A stretch of DNA of 64,000 bases from Treponema_C sp050937815. GTDB lineage: Bacteria > Spirochaetota > Spirochaetia > Treponematales > Treponemataceae. The DNA lies in NCBI RefSeq assembly GCF_050937815.1, contig NZ_JACDIJ010000002.1, forward strand, positions 124,001 to 188,000, read 5' to 3'. Below, one piece after another: positions 49,958 through 58,809 of the stretch. The position numbers and the translations under genes are program-made. The number at the start of each line of letters is the position of its first letter. Position 1 is the stretch's first letter. Under the pieces are notes generated by a model. That model saw only the letters and a program-made list of their open reading frames with translations. It was not told the DNA's origin and made no database searches.

Positions 49958-51847
49958 ATGGAAAAAAAATCAGTAAAAAATGTCACGTTTATTAATCGAA
50001 TTATTTTTTTCCTTTCGTTGTTTATAACTCTTTTTCATTTATATGTTACAATGACGACGGTAATAAGTGTTACACAGTCACGTGTAATTCATTTATTTTC
50101 TTTTATGCTGATTTGGTATTTATACCGTTTAATGAAAAACGGAAAAACACTTGATATTATAATAAGTTTTTTAATTATAGTTTTGGGTTTATATTTCCTG
50201 TGGCAAACAACTCCGGATATTATTAGAGAAAAGGGCATATGGGGAATTACCCCCTTAGATGTTATTGCCGGAGTTTTGCTGGTTGTGTTAATCTTGGAAA
50301 TTTCACGGCAGGCTATAGGTATTGCCTTGCCGCTCATTGCTTCGGTTTTTATTATGTATGCCTTTTTGGGTGCATATCTGCCGAATCTTATAGCACATCG
50401 AGGTTATAATATTACATATGTTGCAAATTATATTTGTTGGACAAATGAAGGTGTCTTCGGTACTCCGATAGGGGCTGCAGTTGCCTTTGTGGTATTATAT
50501 ATTATTTTCGGTGAATTATTGGATAAATTCGGCGCCGGAAAATTTTTTATAGATATTGCATATGCATTAACCGGTAAGATGAGGGGCGGACCGGCAGAGG
50601 CTGCGGTTTTGTCAAGTGCTTTAATGGGTTCGATAAACGGCAGCGCGGTCGCGAATGTTGTGACAACGGGAACTTTTACCATCCCTCTTATGAAAAAAAT
50701 CGGTTATTCAAAAGAATATGCCGGTGCTGTAGAAGCGGTTGCATCTACCGGTGGGCAAATCCTTCCTCCCGTAATGGGGGCTGCGGCTTTTGTAATGGCG
50801 GATTTAACGGGAATAGAATATTCTGTTATTATTCTTGCTGCTTTGCTTCCGGGATTATTGTATTATATAAGTTTGGCGACAGCCGTTTTTTTTGAAGCTG
50901 CTCGACTCGGGATAAAACCGGAAGAAGATTCAAAATTAAAAAATATGAAAACAATTTTTAAGGAAGGATACTATCACCTATTTCCTCTCATAGTCCTTTT
51001 AATTTGTTTGTTAGGAGTAAAATTTTCAGCCAGTTATTCTGCATTGTTTGCTATAGGAACCGTCTTGCTGATAGGTATTGTAAAAACGGTAAAAACGGAG
51101 CGAAGGTTTCCTTTCGAAGAGTTAAAACAGGTATTTTTACATACTGCAAAATCCGCGGTGCCGGTTACCATTGCTTGTGCTTCCGCAGGGATTGTAATCG
51201 GTATTATAAGCATGACGGGACTTGGGGTCCGATTTGCACAAATTGTTTTTAACCTTGCGCAAGGTAATATCTTTTTTATGTTGTTAATGACAATGCTTGC
51301 TTGCATAATATTGGGTATGGGCTTACCTTCAACTGCAGCCTATGTTATTGCGTCAACTGTTGCCGCTCCCGCTCTTTTAGAAGCCGGAATTTCGGTAATC
51401 GCATCAAATTTATTTGTGTTCTACTTTGCAATTATTTCTTTCATCACTCCTCCTGTTGCCATGTCTGCATATGCGGCTTCCGGAATTGCGGATTCCGATT
51501 CTATGAAAACAGGAATAAAGGCTTTTTTGTTAGGCATTGCAGGTTTTATTATCCCCTTTTTATTTATATACTATCCGGGGTTACTCATAATAGATTCTTC
51601 TATAAAAGAAACGATTTATGCATTAATTATTGCACTTTGTGCGGTATTGATTACTGCAGCCGCTTTAGAGGGATGGTGTTTTGTAAAGGTTCCGATATTA
51701 CAACGTTTTTTGATGTTTGGTGCCGCTGTCTTTTTAATATTTCCTAAAGGGTTTTTCGACATAATCGGCTTAATTCTATTCGGAATTAATTTACTGGTAT
51801 TGCTTTTTCAATTTTATTTTCAAAAACAAAAGCGCAGAACTGCATAA
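49958..51847 (+). CDS. Fused TRAP transporter permease (DctQM type)
   Basis: The 629-residue membrane protein joins a four-helix small domain (residues about 1-120) to a large DctM-type domain. Landmarks are GGPAEAAVLSSALMGSINGSAVANVVTTGTF, STGGQILPPVMGAAAF and GMGLPSTAAYVIA, all TRAP large-subunit motifs. It imports an organic acid with sodium at the inner membrane, using the upstream TAXI protein. The fused 4+12-helix form is usual for TAXI systems. It is the last gene before a strong terminator. Confidence 0.93.
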   Translation: MEKKSVKNVTFINRIIFFLSLFITLFHLYVTMTTVISVTQSRVIHLFSFMLIWYLYRLMKNGKTLDIIISFLIIVLGLYFLWQTTPDIIREKGIWGITPLDVIAGVLLVVLILEISRQAIGIALPLIASVFIMYAFLGAYLPNLIAHRGYNITYVANYICWTNEGVFGTPIGAAVAFVVLYIIFGELLDKFGAGKFFIDIAYALTGKMRGGPAEAAVLSSALMGSINGSAVANVVTTGTFTIPLMKKIGYSKEYAGAVEAVASTGGQILPPVMGAAAFVMADLTGIEYSVIILAALLPGLLYYISLATAVFFEAARLGIKPEEDSKLKNMKTIFKEGYYHLFPLIVLLICLLGVKFSASYSALFAIGTVLLIGIVKTVKTERRFPFEELKQVFLHTAKSAVPVTIACASAGIVIGIISMTGLGVRFAQIVFNLAQGNIFFMLLMTMLACIILGMGLPSTAAYVIASTVAAPALLEAGISVIASNLFVFYFAIISFITPPVAMSAYAASGIADSDSMKTGIKAFLLGIAGFIIPFLFIYYPGLLIIDSSIKETIYALIIALCAVLITAAALEGWCFVKVPILQRFLMFGAAVFLIFPKGFFDIIGLILFGINLLVLLFQFYFQKQKRRTA

Positions 51848-51885
51848 CTTACTGTAAAAGGCTAAGTGTTCATTTTTGTTCAAAC

Positions 51886-51921
51886 CATACAGCCGCAAGT
51901 CTTGCGGTTTGCGGCTGTATG
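51886..51921. terminator. Bidirectional terminator
   Basis: A 13-bp perfect stem, CATACAGCCGCAA with its complement, encloses a ten-base loop. The plus strand then reads GATTTTATG. It separates the TRAP operon from flavoprotein paralogue C, which converges on it. Confidence 0.85.
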
Positions 51922-51931
51922 ATTTTATGTA

Positions 51932-53704
51932 TTATTCTTTTGAAGCATTGGAGCCGGCAATTCTTCCGAATACAACTATGTCGGAAATTGCACAAGTGCC
52001 GACACGGTTATTGCCGTGAATGCCTCCGGTTATTTCTCCGGCTGCATATAATCCGGGAATTATGTTTCCGTTTACATCCAATACTTGAGCTTTTTCATTT
52101 ATTTCAATACCGCCCATAGTGTGATGAACGGATACGACTCCCTTAAGAATAAACCACGGACCGGTTTTCATCGTAACCATGCTTGTCGTTCTGCCGAATT
52201 CATCCGTATTTGTTGAAATACCTTTGTTATAGGCGTCCATTGTTTTTACAAGATTTTCCGCATTAATGTCGAAGCGCTTTGCAACTTCTTCCAAGGTATT
52301 TGCCTTAAAGAAAACACCGTCTGCCAACGTTTTTGCATATTCGTCTTTGAATTTTTCTTCAAGATGTAAGCGGTCGGCTACTTCTTGGTTGTAAATGGCA
52401 TAAGCGACTCCGCCTTGTGCAAGAATTCCTTCGGCACGGGCATCGCGCATTCCTACTTCATTTACAAACCGCTTGCCGTCTTTATTGACGTAAATTAAAC
52501 CTTCGCCCGACCAGCTCGGCGCTTCAATTCCGTAAAAAACGCCGGTAATGGGGTTATTAAACGGATAAAGCTGTATGTGCTCCATCCCGATTAAATTTGC
52601 ACCGGCTTTTTCGGCCATGATAATTCCTTCTCCGACAATGGCCGGTGAGTTGGTTGTTTTAACCGATGCATCGAGCGTTTCCCAACGGGTATTGTATTTT
52701 TGCCGCATTTCTACGTTTGCTCCGAAGCCGCCGGCAGCCAGAATAACGGCTTTTTTTGTTTCCAATATAACAGGGGTTCCGTCTTTTTGCATGGCTTTTA
52801 CGCCGGTAATTTTTCCTGTTTTGTCTTTTATCAGCTCTTCGGCTTTTGTATTTAAAAGAATCTCCACACCGAGTTTTTCGGCGTATTCTTTAAGCGGCCT
52901 AATCATTCCCGGGCCGAGTTCGATAGGTTCAACGGCGCGCGGAACGCTGTGTCCCCCTTCATGAACCAGATAATCCTGATATTTTACACCGATGGTATCC
53001 CGCAGCCACAATGCGGCATCCGTTGCATTGTATGCAATAATATCGACCAATTCCTTTTTTGCAAGTTTTCCGCCGCCTTCATACATTTCTTTTGCAAACT
53101 GTTCGGGGCTGTCTTGTATGCCTTTTTCTGTTTGGAGCCAGTTGTTCGGGCAGGCTAATTCGGCATAGGATAAAAGGGTATTCCCGCCGAGGATAGCCAT
53201 TTTTTCAACGAGGATAACCTTCGAGCCTGCACCGGCGGCTTCAATGGCGGCCGATAAACCAGCACCGCCTCCTCCGACAACGACAATATCGGTTGTCTTT
53301 TTTACCGCTTTACCGCTTTTGGCAGCGGGTTTTTTGTTTTTGAGTGCGTTTACATTGCCGCCGGCTTGTTCTGCCGCCAGCTCAACCGCTTTTAAAATCG
53401 CATTTGATGTACGGGTCGCACCCGTAACCGCATCAACCGCCAAGCTTTGGGTTTTAATAATTTGTTCGGGGATTTGTTTAATCGGAGCGTCTGATATGCC
53501 GGGAGTTTCCCCGTGTTTTCCGATGTCGATTTTTTTAATCGTCGAATTACTGAATGTAACGGTAACTTCTACATCTCCGTTCATTCCCTGTGCCGCCGCC
53601 GTATAAGTACCGGCATTGTACGACATTTTGTCCGCACCTGCACCGCAGCCGATAAAACATACGGCGATGAGGATAATAAAGAATGTTGAAAGTGTGTTTT
53701 TCAT
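51932..53704 (-). CDS. FMN/FAD flavoprotein reductase lipoprotein, paralogue C
   Basis: The 590-residue protein has a lipobox (VCFIGC, Cys20), an FMN domain with TGAT (Thr97) and an FAD domain starting IVVVGGGGAGLSAA. The catalytic region reads KRFVNEVGMRD, and VHHTMGG is present. The late motif is NNRVGTCAISD where paralogues A and B have NRLGGNA, so the substrate or flavin contact differs. The substrate loop from about 190 to 260 is also distinct. A promoter (TTGACT at 53753-53748, 17 bases, TATTTT at 53730-53725) drives it alone. It converges with the TRAP operon and might use the acid imported by it as electron acceptor. Confidence 0.9.
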   Translation of the reverse strand: MKNTLSTFFIILIAVCFIGCGAGADKMSYNAGTYTAAAQGMNGDVEVTVTFSNSTIKKIDIGKHGETPGISDAPIKQIPEQIIKTQSLAVDAVTGATRTSNAILKAVELAAEQAGGNVNALKNKKPAAKSGKAVKKTTDIVVVGGGGAGLSAAIEAAGAGSKVILVEKMAILGGNTLLSYAELACPNNWLQTEKGIQDSPEQFAKEMYEGGGKLAKKELVDIIAYNATDAALWLRDTIGVKYQDYLVHEGGHSVPRAVEPIELGPGMIRPLKEYAEKLGVEILLNTKAEELIKDKTGKITGVKAMQKDGTPVILETKKAVILAAGGFGANVEMRQKYNTRWETLDASVKTTNSPAIVGEGIIMAEKAGANLIGMEHIQLYPFNNPITGVFYGIEAPSWSGEGLIYVNKDGKRFVNEVGMRDARAEGILAQGGVAYAIYNQEVADRLHLEEKFKDEYAKTLADGVFFKANTLEEVAKRFDINAENLVKTMDAYNKGISTNTDEFGRTTSMVTMKTGPWFILKGVVSVHHTMGGIEINEKAQVLDVNGNIIPGLYAAGEITGGIHGNNRVGTCAISDIVVFGRIAGSNASKE

Positions 53705-53771
53705 TTCAAGCTCCTATACGGTATAAAATAGGATAAAGAAACAGGGAAGTCAATAGCGGAAACTAATTTAT

Positions 53772-53831
53772 GATGTAACTATTGACATTACATCTTGCGC
53801 GTGCTATTGTTGTAATCAAAGATATTACATC
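53772..53831 (+). promoter_or_regulatory. Promoter and repeated GATGTAA operators of the NmrA-like gene
   Basis: TTGACA (53782-53787) and TATTGT (53805-53810) are 17 bases apart. GATGTAA (53772-53778) and TTACATC (53788-53794) flank the -35, and TTGTAAT (53810-53816) with ATTACATC (53824-53831) forms a second inverted repeat after the -10. The nearby Rrf2 protein is the likely binder. Confidence 0.7.
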
Positions 53832-53842
53832 AGGAGGTGTTT

Positions 53843-54481
53843 ATGAAAAAAAGAATTGCGATTATAGGAGCAAACGGAAAACAGGGAAGCTGTCTTACGG
53901 ATGAAGCCGTCGAACGCGGACATGAAGTTACGGGAATAGTCCGGCACGATTATTTGAAAAATCCCAAAGCAAAATTATTACAAAAAGATTTGTTTGATTT
54001 AACTGCCGATGATTTAAAAAGCTTTGACCTTGTTATTTCCGCTTTCGGTGCGTGGACGGCGGAAACAATACCGCAGCATATAAGCTCTTTGCGTCATTTA
54101 TGCGATTGTTTAAAAGGAACGGGAATACGCCTTTTAATTGTCGGCGGCGCAGGCTGTTTATATACCGATTCATCCCATACCCTCATGCTTGCCGATTCGC
54201 CGGATCTTCCGGAGGAGTTTAAGCTTTTAGCGCAAACTGAAGTACGGGCTTTTTCGGAATTAAAGCAGCGTACGGATGTTTTATGGACATATCTTTGTCC
54301 GCCGGCGGATTTCAGGTTTGATGCACCGAAAACGGGAAAATACAAAATAGGCGGAATTGAACTGCCGGTTAATTCCGCCGGTGCAAGTTTTATATCTTAT
54401 AAAGATTTTGCCGCCGCATTGATTGATGAAGCGGAAAAAGGGAATTTCGTTCAAAAGCACTTTTCCGTGGTAAGCGGCTAG
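53843..54481 (+). CDS. NAD(P)-binding NmrA/YwnB-like protein
   Basis: The 212-residue protein is a short atypical SDR/NmrA protein with IAIIGANGKQGSCLTDEA as the dinucleotide site and LLIVGGAGCLY later. It lacks a clear YxxxK, so it may be a sensor or reductase. It resembles B. subtilis YwnB, whose gene is also next to an Rrf2 regulator gene (ywnA). AGGAGG points to the ATG at 53843, not the GTG two codons earlier. Its function is probably in redox or electrophile stress. Confidence 0.8.
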   Translation: MKKRIAIIGANGKQGSCLTDEAVERGHEVTGIVRHDYLKNPKAKLLQKDLFDLTADDLKSFDLVISAFGAWTAETIPQHISSLRHLCDCLKGTGIRLLIVGGAGCLYTDSSHTLMLADSPDLPEEFKLLAQTEVRAFSELKQRTDVLWTYLCPPADFRFDAPKTGKYKIGGIELPVNSAGASFISYKDFAAALIDEAEKGNFVQKHFSVVSG

Positions 54482-54636
54482 AAGGCTTTGTGTAAGTTCT
54501 TTTATATTTATCTTTTTTTTTGTATAATGGGGAGTGTTCCGGAAACTGTTTGCTTTTTTGGTACTCCCCGTAACGGGATTGCCCTAAAAAACGTTTTAGA
54601 TAATTCCGGTATAAAAGATTTTTTAAGGGCTTACAC

Positions 54637-55059
54637 ATGCAAATCGGCACAAGTTTTTCAATTTCCATTCATATGCTGCTATGCGTGGAATTTTTTAAAA
54701 ACACGCATAAAATAACAAGCGATTTTATTGCTTCGAGCGTACATACAAATCCCGTTATAATAAGAAAACTTATGGTGCAGTTAAAAAAAGCGGGAATTAT
54801 TTCAACCGCTGCCGGAACCGGCGGGATCGATTTAACGCGGAAGGCCTCAAAAATCAGTTTTTTGGACATATATAAGGCGGTTGAACCCGTTAAGGGCGGC
54901 GAGCTTTTTAAAATTCATCAAAATGCCGAACAAAGCTGTCCGGTCGGAAGTAAAATAGACAGCCTTTTATCCGTTTTTTTTGTTGAAGCGCAAAATTCAA
55001 TGGAAAAAAAACTTGCCGCATACAGTTTACAGGATATTTTGGATAAACTGAACGATTAA
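54637..55059 (+). CDS. Rrf2-family transcriptional regulator (YwnA-like)
   Basis: The 140-residue protein has an Rrf2 winged helix: SFSISIHMLLCVEFF, ITSDFIASSVHTNPVIIRKLMVQLKKAGII and GTGGIDLTRKASKISFLDIYKAVE. The three-Cys iron-sulfur set of IscR is missing; only one Cys remains in the regulatory region (QSCPVG), typical of the YwnA/Hyp-type redox sensors. It likely controls the NmrA-like gene through GATGTAA repeats. The 155-base gap before it has CTAAAAAACGTTTTAG, a near-palindrome that may be an operator for its own gene. Confidence 0.85.
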   Translation: MQIGTSFSISIHMLLCVEFFKNTHKITSDFIASSVHTNPVIIRKLMVQLKKAGIISTAAGTGGIDLTRKASKISFLDIYKAVEPVKGGELFKIHQNAEQSCPVGSKIDSLLSVFFVEAQNSMEKKLAAYSLQDILDKLND

Positions 55060-55084
55060 ACATGTGCTTGCTGCAATAAACAGG

Positions 55085-55101
55085 ATTATAAAGGCAGGTA
55101 T
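55085..55101 (+). repeat. Copy 2 of the TATAAAGGCAGGTAT motif
   Basis: This copy is one A shorter than those at 11526 and 58791. Here it is followed by ATG and then directly by the tRNA on the other strand, so it heads no gene and looks like a stray fragment. Confidence 0.45.
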
Positions 55102-55108
55102 GAATTTT

Positions 55109-55182
55109 TGGGCCCACCTGGACTTGAACCAGGGACCTACGGATTATGAGTCCGCAGCTCTGACCAACTGAGCTATGGGCCC
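55109..55182 (-). tRNA. tRNA with anticodon CAT (elongator Met or Ile2)
   Basis: On the minus strand the acceptor GGGCCCA pairs with TGGGCCC and the discriminator is A. The anticodon stem GCGGA/TCCGT encloses CTCATAA with anticodon CAT, and the T arm reads GGTTCAAGTCC. Elongator Met and lysidine-modified Ile2 cannot be separated with certainty by eye. A promoter lies at 55242-55213 (TTGACT, 18 bases, TATCAT). No CCA is encoded. Confidence 0.93.
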
Positions 55183-55280
55183 GGACGGCGTTTACCGCCA
55201 TAGGTAAGAAATATGATAGCATAAAACAATTGTGAAAGTCAAGCAGGCTTTTATGTGCATCTTAAAAAAATCCGCTGCGT

Positions 55281-56741
55281 TTACTCTTTTTTTGCCTGCA
55301 CCGCTTGTGTGTAAAACCTGCGTAAGCTTTCAAGCTGGCGGACAACTTGTTCCGGAGCGGCGCCTCCCGCCGTATTTTTTGCTTTAAGGCATGCCGAAGG
55401 TTCAAGGCGTTCAAAAACATCCTTTTCGATAAGCGGCGAAATCGCCTTATATTCTTCCAAAGGAAGGTCTTCAAGCTGAATGCCGCGCTCGATACAAAGC
55501 CGTACCGCCGCTGCCGCACAGCCGTGAGCGGTTCTGAAGGGCATTCCTTTTTTTACCAAATAATCGGCAAGGTCGGTGGCGTTTGCAAAACCGCCGCGGC
55601 ATGAAGCTGCCATGCGCTCGGTGTTCCACTTTGCGGTTTTAATCATTTCGGTAAAAACTTCAAGACAGGAATCGAGGGTTCCGCATGCGCGGAACAGGCT
55701 TATTTTATCTTCCTGCATATCGCGGTTGTAGGCGAGCGGAAGGCCCTTCATCATCGTAAAGAGGGCCGTTAAATCTCCGTAGACCAGTCCCGTCCTGCCG
55801 CGGATTAATTCGGCAAAGTCGGGATTTTTCTTTTGCGGCATAATACTTGAACCGGTAGACCACTGTTCGTCCAAATCGATAAAACCGAATTCGCTCGACG
55901 CCCACAGGATGATTTCTTCACAAAAGCGCGAAAGGTGGGTCATGCATAAGGCGGCGGCCGAAACCGTTTCGATACAATAGTCGCGGTCGGCAACGGCGTC
56001 CATGGAATTGGGAACGATACCGTCAAAGCCCAGTTCTTGTGCCGTGTATGAGCGGTCGAGGGGAAGGCCGCTTCCTGCAAGGGCGGCACTTCCGAGGGGC
56101 GACAGGTTTGCGCGGCCGAGGGCATCGGAAAAGCGGCCGTAATCGCGCTTGAGCATCCATGCCCATGCACAAAGATGCTGGGCAAGGCTTACCGGCTGGG
56201 CACGCTGCAAGTGGGTGTAGCCGCTTATAAGGCTTTCGGTATGGTCTTCGGCAATCGTACACAGAGCATTGATTAAAGTCAGTATGCGCTTTTGTAAGGC
56301 GGAGATTGTGCGCCTCAGATACAGGCGTTCGTCAAGGGCGATTTGGTCGTTTCTGCTTCTGCCTGTATGTACTTTTTTCCCCGTATCGCCGAGACGCTCG
56401 GTTAAAACATGTTCTATAAAAGAATGGATGTCTTCAAAGCCCGTGTCGATTGTCAAAGCGCCGGAACGGATATCGTCTTCTATTTTATGCAGTTCATCCG
56501 CAATCGCTTTTGCCTCTTGATGCGGTATGATGTTTTGTGCGCCGAGCATTTTTACGTGCGCAATGCTTCCGTTTATATCGTCGAAAACCATGAGCGAATC
56601 GACGTGAATGGAGGTTTCGAATGCAAGCGCCTGATCGGAGAGTTTTTTTTCAAAGCGCCCCTGCCAAAGCGCATTAGATGCGAGCGCATTAACTGCGGGC
56701 GCGTTTTTTTGAGTATCGGTTTGTGTGTTTTTGGTGTGCAT
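55281..56741 (-). CDS. argH: Argininosuccinate lyase
   Basis: The 486-residue enzyme follows ArgH from ALWQGRFEKKLSDQALAFE onward, with EDIHSFIEHVLTERLGD, TGRSRNDQIA and the signature GSSIMPQKKNPDFAELIRG that includes the catalytic Ser. It makes arginine and fumarate from argininosuccinate, so it also yields a possible acceptor for the flavin reductases. About 25 extra N-terminal residues precede the usual start and may be a wrongly extended start. argG is 4.4 kb away, so the two are not one operon. Confidence 0.96.
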   Translation of the reverse strand: MHTKNTQTDTQKNAPAVNALASNALWQGRFEKKLSDQALAFETSIHVDSLMVFDDINGSIAHVKMLGAQNIIPHQEAKAIADELHKIEDDIRSGALTIDTGFEDIHSFIEHVLTERLGDTGKKVHTGRSRNDQIALDERLYLRRTISALQKRILTLINALCTIAEDHTESLISGYTHLQRAQPVSLAQHLCAWAWMLKRDYGRFSDALGRANLSPLGSAALAGSGLPLDRSYTAQELGFDGIVPNSMDAVADRDYCIETVSAAALCMTHLSRFCEEIILWASSEFGFIDLDEQWSTGSSIMPQKKNPDFAELIRGRTGLVYGDLTALFTMMKGLPLAYNRDMQEDKISLFRACGTLDSCLEVFTEMIKTAKWNTERMAASCRGGFANATDLADYLVKKGMPFRTAHGCAAAAVRLCIERGIQLEDLPLEEYKAISPLIEKDVFERLEPSACLKAKNTAGGAAPEQVVRQLESLRRFYTQAVQAKKE

Positions 56742-56779
56742 AGGATTGTTCCGCCTTTATAGTGTAATACCTCTTCAGT

Positions 56780-58477
56780 TTACTTAAAATTATACGCGGT
56801 TACAATGGGCTCGCGGCCTGAAATCCGGTCCGTAAAATATTCGTATTCGCACAAACCCAAAAAGGAGCCGGAAACATTGTACACGTTTGTCCTCCCCGCA
56901 CCCTGCAGTGCGCAGACGGCATTGTAACTGCGCTGACCGGAACGGCAGTGTACGTACACGGGCTTATCCGAGGGAATCTCGTGTATGCGCTCGCGCAATT
57001 CGCTTAAGGGGATGTTTGTTGCGTTTTTGATATGAGCCGCTTCGAATTCGTGTTTTTCGCGTACATCGATAAACCGGGCGCCGCTTTCAACCAAAGTGCG
57101 CACATCGCTTACGTGTACTTGGCGGAATGTTCCGTCCAAAAGGTTGGATGCGACGAGGGCCGCGTAATTTACCGCATCCTTTGCGGTTCCGTAAAGTGGC
57201 GAATAGCAAAGTTCGGCTTCTTTTAAGTCTTCGACTGTTGCTCCCATGCCTATCATCGCTGCGATAACGTCTATGCGCTTATCGGCGTTTCCCTTACCGA
57301 TTGCTTGGGCACCGAGAATCTCGCCTGTGGGCCGGGCAAAAAGCAATTTGAAAAAAAGCGGGTGAGCGTCGGGCATAATCGACACCTTGTCGGCGGGGAT
57401 GATATATGCATAGTCGTAATCGATTCCTGCGGCCTTGCATTGCTTTTCGTTTAAGCCGGTTGAAGCGGCATTAAAATCGAAGCACCTGATAACCGAAGAA
57501 CCGATAACGCCGCGGTTTGTACTTTTTTTGCCGCATATTGCATCGGCTGCCGCGCGTGCCTGTTTTTGGGCGGGGCCTGCAAGGGTAAGCCGCGCTTTTT
57601 TGCGAGTAATGCGGTGCGTAACTTCAATCGCATCGCCGACGGCATAGATGTCTTTTATACTCGTTTCGTAATTGTGATTGACTTTTATGGCCCCCGTTTC
57701 GCCGATTTCAATTCCGCAGTCTTTGGCAAGCTCGGTTTCGGCGGCAACTCCGATAGCACAAATCACAACATCCGATTTTATTTTAGCGCCGTTTTCAAGA
57801 ATTACTTCGGTGTCGGTAATTTCGCTTAAACCGTTTTCCAAAATCAGATTGATTCCCTTATCGTACATTTCTTTGTGTAAAATCTGTACCATATCGTAAT
57901 CGAAAACGGGCAAAATCTGGTTCAGTTTTTCGACGACCGTTACCTTTTTTCCCGCATGACGGAGGTTTTCCGCCGCTTCGATACCGATAAAGCCCGCGCC
58001 GACAACGGTTATGTGTTCGGCATTGTGCTTTCCGATATAATCGTCAAGAGCGCGGATATCGGTTACGTTTCTGATACCGAAAACGTGGCTTTTATCGATT
58101 CCCTTAATACTGCGCGGCAAAACGGGGCGCGCTCCGGGGGAAAGCAGGAGGACGTCATAGCTTTCGCCGAATTCTTTTCCCGTATCGAGGTCTTTTACGA
58201 GTACCGTTTTTTGTTCGGGATTGATTTTTAAAACTTCATGTTTTGTTTTTGCTTTGATATTATACTGCTTTAAGAATTTGGAAGGGTTCATTAAAACAAG
58301 ACGTTCGCTGTCTTCAACCGTGCGGCTCAGAAAAAAGGGAAGGGCGCAGTTTGAAAAAGAAACATGTTCTCCGCGTTCAAACATCGTAATGTCGGCTCCC
58401 TCGTCAAGTCTGCGTAAACGCGCCGCAACCGAAGCGCCTCCTGCAACACCGCCTATAATGACAACCTTTTTACTCAT
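56780..58477 (-). CDS. CoA-disulfide reductase / NADH oxidase with C-terminal rhodanese domain
   Basis: The 565-residue protein has an FAD-binding start (KKVVIIGGVAGGASVAARLRRL), the single redox Cys in VSFSNCALPFFL, an NAD-binding VVGAGFIGIEAAENL and the dimer domain. A rhodanese domain at about residues 465-555 carries its active-site Cys in VHCRSGQRS. Such fused enzymes reduce CoA disulfide or persulfide, or oxygen, protecting an anaerobe. GGAGG marks the ATG at 58477; a longer frame from 58558 is unlikely. No operon partner is visible. Confidence 0.92.
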   Translation of the reverse strand: MSKKVVIIGGVAGGASVAARLRRLDEGADITMFERGEHVSFSNCALPFFLSRTVEDSERLVLMNPSKFLKQYNIKAKTKHEVLKINPEQKTVLVKDLDTGKEFGESYDVLLLSPGARPVLPRSIKGIDKSHVFGIRNVTDIRALDDYIGKHNAEHITVVGAGFIGIEAAENLRHAGKKVTVVEKLNQILPVFDYDMVQILHKEMYDKGINLILENGLSEITDTEVILENGAKIKSDVVICAIGVAAETELAKDCGIEIGETGAIKVNHNYETSIKDIYAVGDAIEVTHRITRKKARLTLAGPAQKQARAAADAICGKKSTNRGVIGSSVIRCFDFNAASTGLNEKQCKAAGIDYDYAYIIPADKVSIMPDAHPLFFKLLFARPTGEILGAQAIGKGNADKRIDVIAAMIGMGATVEDLKEAELCYSPLYGTAKDAVNYAALVASNLLDGTFRQVHVSDVRTLVESGARFIDVREKHEFEAAHIKNATNIPLSELRERIHEIPSDKPVYVHCRSGQRSYNAVCALQGAGRTNVYNVSGSFLGLCEYEYFTDRISGREPIVTAYNFK

Positions 58478-58790
58478 AACGAACCTCCGATAAAAACCGC
58501 CTAAAGTGCCGGCGGCTCTGTATAAGCGGATTTTAACATCAGTATAAATAGTTGTCAAATACGGAGGGTTACAAAGTCACTTAGGGGAAGATGAGGGTTA
58601 CGGCAGTATATTGGAATGCTTGTTTTAATTGGGGGTTTCAGATATACTTATTTATGGATGAACTTTTAATGCGGTAAGGATTAAAGGGGGAGGAATTTGA
58701 GGCGGCCGAAAAAAACGGCTTTTCAGCACCAAAGTCCTTTTCCGTAGAAATGGAGCGATAGCGGAACTCCGGAAAGTGCCGAAAAATAAT

Positions 58791-58806
58791 TATAAAAGGC
58801 AGGTAT
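58791..58806 (+). repeat. Copy 3 of the TATAAAAGGCAGGTAT motif
   Basis: It is identical to 11526-11541 and lies four bases before the ATG of the gene at 58810. The preceding 230 bases (58560-58790) hold no gene that I can see. Confidence 0.45.
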
Positions 58807-58809
58807 AGT

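Noticed and set aside
54488..54715. 75-residue frame between the NmrA-like and Rrf2 genes
   Set aside because: It overlaps the start of the Rrf2 gene in another frame and has a Cys- and Phe-rich composition typical of chance frames.
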